This document shows positions 1 through 7,395 of a DNA stretch of 10,747 nt, one piece after another. How positions within the stretch are numbered: position 1 is the first letter of the stretch; each line of letters opens with the position of its first letter. Origin of the DNA: Acidobacteriota bacterium. GTDB taxonomy: Bacteria; Acidobacteriota; Terriglobia; Acidiferrales; UBA7541. The translations under genes and the position numbers were made by a program. The stretch covers positions 1 to 10,747 of the forward strand of contig QHYF01000168.1 of assembly GCA_003224075.1 (NCBI GenBank), given 5' to 3'. The notes below the pieces were generated by a model that was not told where the DNA came from, ran no database searches, and saw only the letters and a list, made by a program, of their open reading frames with translations.

Positions 1-1306
1 AGTCGGAGCGGTGGGCGGCGCCAGCAAAACTGTCGAACGAGAAATAGAGAGGCGCACTCTTCCACGGCGATTGTTCGACGGAACCGAAACGCGCCTCCGG
101 CAGATCGCGGAGAGTGACGCTGGTGGCCGCTATGGCCGGGGTCGTTAAAGTTGCCGCTATCAGAAAACTTTTGTCGTTCAAGCCCGCGAGATTGAGGCTG
201 AAGCCGCGGAAATTGTTGGTGAGGAAGACGGCGCTGCGCACTTCCGAGTTGATGGCTTCGCCGAAGGTGTCGGCGAAGGCCAGGCGGAACGTAAGCGAGG
301 AGAGGTGGTTGTAGTCCGTGACGAAGCGCCAGCCTCCGGGAAGCAAGGATTGGATTTCGAGGCGCTGCTGCTCGCCGCCCTGAGGATTACGCGTGCCGCT
401 GGAGTTTAGAAGACCGCGGTCGTCAACGCCAAGGAAGGTGTATTGGATCGAAGTGTTCTCAAACGGCTTGGCGCGAAATGATCCACGTTCGAGAATGCCG
501 CGGCGGCTCATAAACTGCGCGCCGAAAGTGGTATCCATCCACGGCGTGGGAGCCCAATAAAAAGCATCACCAACAATGAAGCCTTTGCGGGAGCTCTGGC
601 CGATATCAGGAATGAGGAAACCGGATTGGCGGATTCTTCGTCCCGCGGGCGCGGTAGCGTAAGGAAGCCAGATTAGCGGGACACGGAACAGGCGAAAGTT
701 AGCGTTGATGAGCGCGGCAGTTTTGTCGAGGCGAATGCGCGCGTGCGGCGCATAGAACTGCCACTTGGGATGTTCGGGATCGCAGATGGTGATCCAGGCG
801 CGGTGGACCAGGTAAACGTCCCCGGCAAAGCGCTCGACGTCACGCGCTTCGAAGTAGAGCGGATTATCGGTAACCAGCACGTCCGGATTCGGCCGCCGTT
901 CGATTTTGACGTTGCCGCGAACGTTATGAAAGAGCCCATGGCCGGTGCTGACGTTGTAATGCGCTTCGTCGGCGTCGATATGTTCATTGTTGTAATCGAG
1001 GTGCACATGGCCGGTAGCCACGGCTTCGTAAGTCTTGCCATTGTATTCGACGTGGTCGGCGCGAAGACGCGTGTCCGCGTACTGAATGTCCACGTCGCCA
1101 TCGGCCGTGGTGGCGTCGCCCTTGCGGCTCTGCGTTTTCGCTTCCAAATTCACGACTCCTCCCTTGCGCGCGGGAAAACGAACTTGCTGAGCGGAAACGA
1201 TGCCGGCGCATGGGCCGCCAAACGCAGCAAAAAGCGCCGTCAGAAGAAGAAAAAGACGGAGCGTGAAAAGAATCCGTGCACGGGAATGACCATTCGCGCG
1301 GAGCAT
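1..1306 (-). CDS. lptD: LPS-assembly protein LptD, N-terminal part (runs off left edge)
   Basis: LptD is the outer-membrane beta-barrel that receives LPS from the periplasmic Lpt bridge and inserts it in the outer leaflet. About 435 codons are visible and open to the window edge without a stop. A signal peptide (residues ~1-35, basic start then LRLFLLLTALFAAFG) precedes an OstA/LptA-like jelly-roll region (~65-175) with GDVDIQYADTRLRADHVEYN, ATGHVHLDYN and HYNVSTGHGLFHNVRGNVKI. The LptD signature follows at ~205-260: VPLIWLPYATAP, then RQSGFLIPDIGQSSRKGF and FMSRRGILERG, and then alternating strands typical of the barrel. The C-terminal part of the barrel is outside the window. The start is uncertain: 1306 places the signal peptide well, but an in-frame ATG at 1339 adds 11 residues, and neither has a clear Shine-Dalgarno. 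The gene is divergent from the Asp-box protein. The identification is based on family signatures and is strong. Confidence 0.93.
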   Translation of the reverse strand, partial: MLRANGHSRARILFTLRLFLLLTALFAAFGGPCAGIVSAQQVRFPARKGGVVNLEAKTQSRKGDATTADGDVDIQYADTRLRADHVEYNGKTYEAVATGHVHLDYNNEHIDADEAHYNVSTGHGLFHNVRGNVKIERRPNPDVLVTDNPLYFEARDVERFAGDVYLVHRAWITICDPEHPKWQFYAPHARIRLDKTAALINANFRLFRVPLIWLPYATAPAGRRIRQSGFLIPDIGQSSRKGFIVGDAFYWAPTPWMDTTFGAQFMSRRGILERGSFRAKPFENTSIQYTFLGVDDRGLLNSSGTRNPQGGEQQRLEIQSLLPGGWRFVTDYNHLSSLTFRLAFADTFGEAINSEVRSAVFLTNNFRGFSLNLAGLNDKSFLIAATLTTPAIAATSVTLRDLPEARFGSVEQSPWKSAPLYFSFDSFAGAAHRSD

Positions 1307-1463
1307 GCAGTCAATGAAAACAGTTGGATAGCCTAGCATGCGGTCAAAGGGATGTGTAGTTGAGGAGCGCAAACCGGGAATAGCGGCGGAGAGACGAACG
1401 AGCGTGCCGGCGCCAGTACCGTGAAACGTGACGACGGAATCGCGCGTCTGACTTTGCACAGGG

Positions 1464-1491
1464 TTGGTTTGCCCTTTCAAAAGCATATGAT
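1464..1491 (+). promoter_or_regulatory. Candidate sigma70-type promoter for the Asp-box protein gene
   Basis: TTGGTT (1464-1469) and TATGAT (1486-1491) are separated by 16 bases, a good match to -35/-10 boxes. Transcription would start near 1498, about 50 nt before the chosen start codon at 1548. This would exclude an upstream in-frame ATG at 1497. Prediction from sequence only. Confidence 0.4.
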
Positions 1492-1535
1492 GCGTCATGC
1501 GGGCCAGCAGGAGTAACATGCCGGGCCTTGCGCAC

Positions 1536-1541
1536 AGGGGG
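1536..1541 (+). promoter_or_regulatory. Ribosome binding site deciding the 1548 start
   Basis: AGGGGG at 1536-1541 sits 6 nt before the ATG at 1548, which opens a classical signal peptide. A second purine-rich site, AGGAG at 1509-1513, lies 4 nt before an in-frame ATG at 1518. That start would add ten residues (MPGLAHRGIE) in front of the signal peptide. The 1548 start is preferred because the basic n-region MKHR directly precedes the hydrophobic core. Confidence 0.5.
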
Positions 1542-1547
1542 ATCGAA

Positions 1548-4500
1548 ATGAAGCATAGGTGGAGTGCTCTCCAGGCGATTTTTGCCTGTTTCGCCTTTTT
1601 TGGCTCATTTGCGATGAACACGCTCGCGGGGCCCGGCGACCAGCCGAATCCTGCCGATAAATTCAAGAGCTTGGAATTTCGCGAAATCGGACCGGCAACG
1701 ATGGGCGGGCGCATCGATGACTTTGCCGTGGTGGAGAGCAACCCGAACATCGTGTATGTCGGCACGGCATCAGGCGGCGTCTGGAAGACGACGAACAACG
1801 GAACGACCTGGGAGTCCGTGTTCGACAAAGAGAGCGTGTCCACGATTGGCGACATCGCAATTGCGCCGTCGGATCCCTCCGTCGTGTGGGTCGGAACAGG
1901 CGAGCCCAACAACCGGCAAAGCTCGTCCTGGGGCGATGGAGCGTATAAGTCGCTCGATGGCGGGAAGACCTGGAAGAAGACGGGGCTGGAGGCGACGCAC
2001 CATATCGGACGCATTGTGATTCATCCGAAGAACCCGGAAGTGGTGTATGTGGCGGCGCTGGGACATTTGTGGGGACCGAATCCGGAGCGCGGGGTTTACA
2101 AAACCTCGGATGGGGGGAAGACCTGGTCGCAGGTGTTGAAAATCAATGACGACACCGGCGTGAGTGACATCGCGATGGATCCGGAAAGTCCGAACACTTT
2201 GTATGCCGCGGCGTACGAGCGGCGGCGGACGCCCTATGGTTTCAATGGCGGTGGACCGGACAGCGGCATCTATAAAACCACGGATGGCGGCGCGACCTGG
2301 AAGAAATTGACGAAGGGGCTGCCGTACGAGAACGGCGGAGACACCGGGCGCATTGGGCTGGATGTTTATCGCAAGGATTCGAACATCGTTTACGCGCTCA
2401 TCCAGCACGAGAAGGGTGGCATTTACCGCAGTGAGGACAAGGGCGAGGCGTGGAAGAAGATGAGCGATACCAATCCGCGGCCCTCATATTACAGCCAGGT
2501 GCGGATCGATCCAAACAATGACCTGCGAGTCTGGGCGCTGGGCGCACAGATGTTTTACTCCGAGGATGGGGGGAAGACTTTTTCGACGCAGCGCGTGAGG
2601 GGAATTCACGGCGATTATCACGCCATGTGGATCGATCCCGCCGATTCGAATCACATGATTACGGGTTCGGATGGCGGCATTCACTGGAGCTATGACGCCG
2701 GAAAGACGTGGGACTTCCTCAACACCATCGCCATCGGGCAGTTTTATGAAGTTGCCCTTGACAATGAGAAGCCCTATCACATTTGCGGCGGATTGCAGGA
2801 CAACGGGAGCTGGTGCGGCCCGAGCCAAACCCTGACGCGCGACGGCATTGTGAACGAAGACTGGCAGGTGATTCACGGCGGCGACGGCTTTTACGCCGCG
2901 ATCGACAATGTGGAGCCGTGGATCGTTTACACCGAGTCGCAGGATGGATATATCGACCGGCGCGACATGCGCACCGGGCAGCAGCGCTCCATCCGCCCGG
3001 AAGCAAAGGCGGGCGAGCCGCACTACCGGTTTCAATGGAACTCAGCGGTGGCGGTTTCCGCGCACAACCACACGACCGTTTATTACGGCGGGAACTATCT
3101 TTTCAAATCCACAGACCGCGGCGACACCTGGACGCGGCTGGGGGGCGACCTGACAACCGGAGTGGATCGCAACAAGCTGCAAATCTTTGGGAAAACGCCG
3201 GACAAAAACACGCTCTCGCGGCACGACGGCGTGCAGGAATATCCGACAATCACGACGTTCAGCGAATCGCCTCTCACGCCAAGTGTGCTATGGGTGGGGA
3301 CCGATGACGGCAACCTGCAAGTCACGCGCGACGGCGGAAAGACGTGGAAGAACGTGGCGCCAAAGGTGCCGGGCGTGCCGAAGGGCACGTATGTGAGCCG
3401 CGTGGTGGCATCGAAGACCGGGGACGGCGTGGCCTTCGTGACATTCGATGGGCATCGCGGAGACGACTACAACGTGTACATTTTTGCGACAAACGATTAC
3501 GGCGAGAGCTGGAAAGCGATCCGCAACGGAATACCGGATTCGGCGGGCAGTGTGCACGTGATGCGCGAGCATCCGCGGAATACAAACCTCTTGTTTGCCG
3601 GGGCGGAGTTCGGGTTGTGGGCGTCCTGGGATCGCGGAGCGAATTGGATGGCGTTGAAAAATAACTTTCCGACTGTGCCCGTGGACGACATCGAAATTCA
3701 GGCTCGGGAAAACGACCTAGTGCTGGCCACGCACGGGCGATCCGTCTGGATTTTTGACGATTTGACGCCCATCGAAAAAATGGATGCGAACGTGGCTGGG
3801 TCACCACTGATGTTCTTCCCGCCGCGCACGGCGACAACTTGGTTCATACGGAATCGCCGCTGGAGCGCGGGGCAGAAAATGTTCACCGCCAAAAATCCCG
3901 CTTACGGCGCGCTTTTGAGCTACTACTTGAAGGAAGCCGTACCGGCGGAAGCGCCGAAAAAAGACAAAGACGATAAGGACAAGAAAGACTCCGCGGAAGA
4001 CAAACCGAAGGACGAGGCGGCAGCGAAGAAAGAAGGCAAGGCAAAGATCACCGTTCTCGATAAAAACGGGAAAGTGATTCGTGAATTCGACGGGCCGGGT
4101 GCGGCGGGTGTAAACCGCACCAACTGGGATTTGCGCGGGAACCCGCCGGCGGAGCCCACACCGGAACAACTGGAAGCCATCGCCGCAGGATTCGGGTTTG
4201 GGCCGCGCGGCCCGCTGGTCGAGCCCGGTGAATACACCATTAAGATCAAGGCCGGCGGTAAAGAAGCCACGCAAAAGGTCACCGTAGAAGATGATACGCG
4301 GATCGTAATCTCGGCCCCGGACCGGGCGGCGCGGCGCGAGGCCATCGATCAGCTCTACGCGATGGCCAAGGCAACGGATAAGGACAGGAAAACGATTGAA
4401 GGAATACAGACGGCTTTGAAGACGGCCCGCGAGCAGTGGAAAAAGGATGCCGGGAAACCCAGCACGGCGAAAATCCCCGATGAGATCGTCAAGGCCGCTG

Positions 4501-4853
4501 ATGAGCTGCAGAAAAAAGTGGATGCCGTCGCGGAGAAGTTCATCCGCGAACGTGGGGGGCTGGGGAACGCAGGGCCACCGTTCGAATGGAAGCCGGACCC
4601 GTTGCCCAATCAGGTGCAGAACCTGCTCGACAGCCTGGACGGTTTCGCGGCTGCTCCCGGCGGGCAGCAGAAGGAAAAACTGGCGGAGTTGACGCCGCTG
4701 GTCAATGACGCGTCGGGGCAGGTTAAGAAAATCGCGGACGAGGAACTGCCCGCGCTGAATAAGAAGATGAATGAAGCGGGAATTCCGCACATCGTGCCTG
4801 CGCCGCCGCAGCCGCGCGGCGGGCGCGGCGGTGAAGCATACTTTGAGCAATAG
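1548..4853 (+). CDS. Secreted Asp-box (BNR/sortilin-Vps10-like) beta-propeller protein, 1101 aa
   Basis: A signal peptide (MKHRWSALQAIFACFAFFGS..., likely cleaved near residue 28) sends the protein out of the cytoplasm. Residues ~40-740 carry about eleven Asp-box motifs of the form S/T-x-D-x-G-x-T-W: TTNNGTTW (81-88), SLDGGKTW (135-142), TSDGGKTW (186-193), TTDGGATW (244-251), then SEDKGEAW, SEDGGKTF, SYDAGKTW, STDRGDTW, TRDGGKTW, TNDYGESW and SWDRGANW. Such repeats form the blades of sialidase or Vps10/sortilin-type propellers, and the number suggests two propellers in tandem. A run rich in Lys, Asp and Glu (~800-835) is followed by a small beta domain (~835-925, with GVNRTNWDLRGNPP and VEPGEYTIKIKAGG, resembling FlgD-type Ig folds). 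A helical tail (~930-1080) ends in a Gly/Arg-rich segment. No sialidase catalytic set was recognised, so no enzyme activity is claimed. Related long propeller proteins are common in Acidobacteriota, with unknown function. The gene stands alone between a divergent and a convergent neighbour. Confidence 0.88.
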   Translation: MKHRWSALQAIFACFAFFGSFAMNTLAGPGDQPNPADKFKSLEFREIGPATMGGRIDDFAVVESNPNIVYVGTASGGVWKTTNNGTTWESVFDKESVSTIGDIAIAPSDPSVVWVGTGEPNNRQSSSWGDGAYKSLDGGKTWKKTGLEATHHIGRIVIHPKNPEVVYVAALGHLWGPNPERGVYKTSDGGKTWSQVLKINDDTGVSDIAMDPESPNTLYAAAYERRRTPYGFNGGGPDSGIYKTTDGGATWKKLTKGLPYENGGDTGRIGLDVYRKDSNIVYALIQHEKGGIYRSEDKGEAWKKMSDTNPRPSYYSQVRIDPNNDLRVWALGAQMFYSEDGGKTFSTQRVRGIHGDYHAMWIDPADSNHMITGSDGGIHWSYDAGKTWDFLNTIAIGQFYEVALDNEKPYHICGGLQDNGSWCGPSQTLTRDGIVNEDWQVIHGGDGFYAAIDNVEPWIVYTESQDGYIDRRDMRTGQQRSIRPEAKAGEPHYRFQWNSAVAVSAHNHTTVYYGGNYLFKSTDRGDTWTRLGGDLTTGVDRNKLQIFGKTPDKNTLSRHDGVQEYPTITTFSESPLTPSVLWVGTDDGNLQVTRDGGKTWKNVAPKVPGVPKGTYVSRVVASKTGDGVAFVTFDGHRGDDYNVYIFATNDYGESWKAIRNGIPDSAGSVHVMREHPRNTNLLFAGAEFGLWASWDRGANWMALKNNFPTVPVDDIEIQARENDLVLATHGRSVWIFDDLTPIEKMDANVAGSPLMFFPPRTATTWFIRNRRWSAGQKMFTAKNPAYGALLSYYLKEAVPAEAPKKDKDDKDKKDSAEDKPKDEAAAKKEGKAKITVLDKNGKVIREFDGPGAAGVNRTNWDLRGNPPAEPTPEQLEAIAAGFGFGPRGPLVEPGEYTIKIKAGGKEATQKVTVEDDTRIVISAPDRAARREAIDQLYAMAKATDKDRKTIEGIQTALKTAREQWKKDAGKPSTAKIPDEIVKAADELQKKVDAVAEKFIRERGGLGNAGPPFEWKPDPLPNQVQNLLDSLDGFAAAPGGQQKEKLAELTPLVNDASGQVKKIADEELPALNKKMNEAGIPHIVPAPPQPRGGRGGEAYFEQ

Positions 4854-5076
4854 CGCGGGACTGTTCCAAGCGCGGCACAAGTTCCCCCTGCGGCGGAGTG
4901 ACTATTCGGTGCCGCCTGTGTCCAAGGGCAAAAACGCGTGTGTCCCGCGGCAAGCCGAATACTCGAGGCTGGCCGGTCCAGGAATTCAGTTCAAATCTTT
5001 CGATAGACGGTAAATGCGGACGAGCTTATTTCTAGTTTGTACAGAAAACTAAATTGCGCGCAGACAACATTGATGA

Positions 5077-5121
5077 CCAGTGCGGCGACGACGGGGGACG
5101 TAACTCTTCGCCAGTCACTGG
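5077..5121. repeat. Imperfect inverted repeat in the convergent intergenic region
   Basis: CCAGTG-c-GGCGA (5077-5088) can pair with TCGCC-agt-CACTGG (5108-5121) around a 19-nt loop. It lies between the stops of two converging genes, where a transcription end is expected. There is no T-run on either side, so it is not a classical intrinsic terminator. The rest of 4854-5135 has only a short AT-rich repeat, TAGTTT/AAACTA (5033-5051), and no gene. Confidence 0.3.
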
Positions 5122-5132
5122 GCGCGAATCAC

Positions 5133-5197
5133 CGCTCACGTTTCTGACTTCGCTTGGGTTTTCGCCTGCGTGGAGCGGTACCATTCGAACGTGAGCG
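5133..5197. repeat. Ten-base perfect inverted repeat at the epimerase gene end
   Basis: CGCTCACGTT (5133-5142) and AACGTGAGCG (5188-5197) are exact reverse complements, 45 nt apart. They span the stop codon (5136-5138) and the last ~20 codons of the minus-strand epimerase gene. In mRNA they could form a stem closing over the end of the coding region. No T-run follows, and chance occurrence cannot be excluded. Confidence 0.3.
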
Positions 5198-6095
5198 TCA
5201 AGCCTTCTTCAAAACCGACCTGCGGACGGTACCCGAGAAATTCGCGCGCCCGAGAGATGTCTGCCTGGGAGTCGCGGATGTCTCCCTCGCGCGGCGGGTC
5301 GTACTTCGCTTCGAGGGTCTTGCCGGTAATCCTTGCGAGAGTCAGCAGGACTTGATTGGGAGAGACACGTCCGCCGGTGCCGACGTTGAAGACTCTTCCC
5401 GAAACATTGGGCGCCTCGCAAGCCAAAAGATTGGCCAGAACGGCATTGTCGACGAAGGTGAAGTCGCGCGTCTGTTCCCCGTCGCCGAAAACAACCGGCT
5501 GGGTTTCCTCGAGGAAGGCGGCGCAGAATTTGGCGAGCACGCCTGAATACGGCGAGCTGGGATCCTGCCGCGGCCCAAAAATGTTGAAATAGCGGAGCGC
5601 GACGTTCTCGAGGCCGTAACATCGGCCAAAAGCTTGTCCGTACAGCTCGCCGACATACTTGGTGACGCCGTAAGGGGAAATGGGCTGCGGCTGCATGGTT
5701 TCGGCTTTGGGCAGAGTGGGCGTCTCGCCATAAGCAGAAGACGAAGCGGCCAAGACCACGCGCTTAACTTTCATTTCCTTGGCCGCGACCAAAACGTTGA
5801 GCGTCCCATCGACGTTGATGCGGTTCGTCTCAATGGGGTCTTTCACCGAGCGCGGCACGGAAGTGCGGGCAGCGAGGTGCAGGACATACTCGGCTTCGTG
5901 CATGGCCTTCCGCACGACCTCGATGTCCGTGACGCTGCCTTTGATGAAAGTAATCTTGTTGCGGATTTCGGCGAGGTGGTCTTCCTTGCCCGATGAAAGG
6001 TCATCAAGAACGACGACGCTATGGCCGCGGCTGACGAGTTCGTCCACCGTGTTCGAGCCGATGAAGCCGGCGCCGCCCGTGACAAGGTACCGCAT
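5136..6095 (-). CDS. NAD-dependent sugar-nucleotide epimerase (WbpP/GalE-like extended SDR), 319 aa
   Basis: This is a cytoplasmic extended short-chain dehydrogenase that probably interconverts the C4 epimers of a UDP-sugar. The Rossmann motif TGGAGFIG is at residues 6-13. The catalytic set is Ser119/Ser120 in VVLAASSSAYGE, Tyr142 and Lys146 in SPYGVTKYVGE. The stretch RYFNIFGPRQDPSSPYSGV and the GDGEQTRDFTFVDN motif are typical of the UDP-GlcNAc/UDP-GlcNAcA 4-epimerase branch (WbpP, TviC, Gne) as well as of GalE. Length is normal for the family. The start is well supported by AGGAGGA (plus 6104-6110) 8 nt upstream. The UDP-GlcNAc 6-dehydrogenase on the same strand further right suggests the pair could make UDP-GalNAcA, as TviB and TviC do. 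The substrate cannot be fixed from sequence alone; GalE (UDP-Glc/UDP-Gal) is the main alternative. Confidence 0.9.
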   Translation of the reverse strand: MRYLVTGGAGFIGSNTVDELVSRGHSVVVLDDLSSGKEDHLAEIRNKITFIKGSVTDIEVVRKAMHEAEYVLHLAARTSVPRSVKDPIETNRINVDGTLNVLVAAKEMKVKRVVLAASSSAYGETPTLPKAETMQPQPISPYGVTKYVGELYGQAFGRCYGLENVALRYFNIFGPRQDPSSPYSGVLAKFCAAFLEETQPVVFGDGEQTRDFTFVDNAVLANLLACEAPNVSGRVFNVGTGGRVSPNQVLLTLARITGKTLEAKYDPPREGDIRDSQADISRAREFLGYRPQVGFEEGLTLTFEWYRSTQAKTQAKSET

Positions 6096-6276
6096 TCAAG
6101 AAATCCTCCTAGCTACTGCGACCGCCCAGCGGCCGACCATCTGATTTGCGGCCGGCAGGTTGCCCGCCGCAGCAATAAGCACAAGCCGGGAAAAGACGCC
6201 TGGCCCGCGTTTTGATACGCTCGTAGTTCGCGGGGAGCCGGCGAAGACACCCGATGATTTCCGCGCACGGGTAGAT

Positions 6277-6304
6277 ATTGTACGACGGAAGCGCGGCGGG
6301 CAAA
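6277..6304 (-). promoter_or_regulatory. Candidate promoter for the epimerase gene
   Basis: Read on the minus strand, TTTGCC (plus 6299-6304) and TACAAT (plus 6277-6282) are 16 bases apart, with a near-consensus -10 box. It would give a leader of roughly 175 nt before the start at 6095. It lies just upstream of the divergent plus-strand gene at 6337. The rest of the 6096-6336 interval holds no gene I can support. Confidence 0.3.
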
Positions 6305-6336
6305 CGGCCGATTCGCGGCAACGTCACACAAAGAGC

Positions 6337-7219
6337 ATGACCCACAAGGTGACAATTGGGATCACGGCGCTAGCGGCGCTGGGTTGCGCTGCGGGAGCAT
6401 TTTTCCTGGTACGCGCTAGAGGGGAACACCCTGTCCCGGAGGTGATTGCGTCAGAGCCACCAGGCTTTCGCGAGGCGCCACCCGCGAATAGGCTGGGAAC
6501 TGACGCGGCAGCCAGGTCACCCTCGCACGCAAAGTCGAAAAAGACTCCTCCGCCCGCTGATGCAGGGTTGCCGCTGCGGGCGGGTGAGGTTCTGGATTAC
6601 ACGGCAAATGTGTCCAAGCTGAACAATGTAGCGAATTTGAGGCTCCGAGTTGCCGGGCGGGGCAATTTTCTCGGAAAAAGCACATGGCATCTGCAGGCGT
6701 TCGCGCACACGGAGAATGCATTGCGAATGGTTTTTGAGCTTGATGACCAGTTTGATTCTTACAGCGATGCCGTGACAATGACGAGTCTGCAGTATGAAAT
6801 GCACCTGAACGAGCGCGGTCAGAAGGTGGATTCCGTCCAGCGCATGACGGCATCGGGGAACGAGCCAGCGCCCGCGGACGCCGCGCGTGCTGCCCGGAAC
6901 GCGCGATCCTCTGGGGATGATGCAGTATCTGCGGAATCTCGATTGGGCAAAAACACCGGAAGTACGCAGCCCGGTCTACGACGGGCACAAGCTGTACGAC
7001 GTGCGCGCAAGGCGGGCAGGCCCTTCGGTAAGTGTCACGGTCCCGGCGGGAAACTATACCGCGGCAAAGATCGCCATTCGGGTTTTCGACAATGGCGTCG
7101 AGATGAAGGATGCCTCCTTCCTCTTGTACCTCGCGAACAACGCGGCGCGGACGCCGGTGCTTCTCGAAGCGACGATGCCGTTCGCGACGGCGCGCGTGGA
7201 GCTGCTGAAAGCGAACTAA
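6337..7219 (+). pseudogene. DUF3108-like membrane-anchored protein, interrupted by a +1 frameshift near 6886
   Basis: The first frame begins at ATG 6337 (MTHKVTIGITALAALGCAAG, one membrane-spanning or signal segment, residues ~5-26). After a Pro/Ala-rich spacer it gives a DUF3108-like beta domain: LPLRAGEVLDYTANVSKLN, GNFLGKSTWHLQAFAHTEN and VFELDDQFDSYSD. Around residue 183 homology leaves this frame and resumes one base over as VLPGTRDPLGMMQYLRNLDW, PVYDGHKLYDVRARR, SVSVTVPAGNYTAAKIAI and a normal end at 7219. Removing one base (for example C6886 in gccgcgCgtgctg) joins NEPAPADAA to VLPGTRDP and restores about 293 residues. The unshifted first frame would read on to 7284 with low-complexity residues. 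It is either a real recent mutation or a sequence error, and no slippery heptamer suggests programmed shifting. The Shine-Dalgarno is weak (AAAGAG next to the start). An envelope role is plausible, but the function is unknown. Confidence 0.75.
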
Positions 7220-7328
7220 GGAATCCAGAGTCGAAAGGCGCCGCTGCGAGGCTGGGGCCGGAACAAAGCCTTGCACGTCTATAGCTTTCGTCACTATATC
7301 AAGTAATAGTTAAGATTTTGGGGGAAAT

Positions 7329-7360
7329 CCCGCTTGACGCGAACGCTTTCCTCGAGCGGG
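7329..7360 (-). repeat. Inverted repeat downstream of the UDP-GlcNAc dehydrogenase gene
   Basis: CCCGCT (7329-7334) pairs with AGCGGG (7355-7360) around a 20-nt loop, about 36 nt past the minus-strand stop. With the smaller hairpin at 7369-7384 it makes two successive stems after the stop. No T-run is present on the minus strand, so any termination role is uncertain. Confidence 0.25.
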
Positions 7361-7368
7361 CGGCGAAT

Positions 7369-7384
7369 CTCTTCAGCGGAAGAG
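7369..7384 (-). terminator. Small hairpin after the dehydrogenase stop, possible 3' end
   Basis: CTCTTC (7369-7374) and GAAGAG (7379-7384) form a perfect 6-bp stem with a 4-nt loop, beginning 11 nt past the minus-strand stop codon. It lacks a U-tract, so it may protect the mRNA end rather than terminate transcription. Confidence 0.25.
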
Positions 7385-7395
7385 GCCATTGCCGT

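Noticed and set aside
743..1336. Open frame of 197 codons on the plus strand, opposite lptD
   Set aside because: The minus strand here encodes clear LptD signatures without a stop. The plus frame has no family resemblance and ends in a basic low-complexity tail; it is a GC-rich shadow.
1770..2408. Minus-strand open frame of 212 codons opposite the Asp-box repeats
   Set aside because: It mirrors the repeated Asp-box codons of the real gene and has no independent motif.
3801..4880. Long minus-strand open frame of 359 codons opposite the Asp-box protein
   Set aside because: Arg/Leu/Phe-rich shadow of the opposite-strand coding pattern, with no recognisable domain. The plus-strand frame is a continuous domain-bearing protein.
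6160..6336. Upstream in-frame extension of the DUF3108-like gene beginning at 6160
   Set aside because: The extension is polar and low in family resemblance, overlaps the putative epimerase promoter, and would bury the membrane segment. ATG 6337 places the hydrophobic segment at the N-terminus.
6870..6900. Programmed ribosomal frameshifting at the DUF3108-like junction
   Set aside because: No slippery heptamer, stop codon in the shift window or downstream stem of the known types was seen; a mutation or sequence error is simpler.
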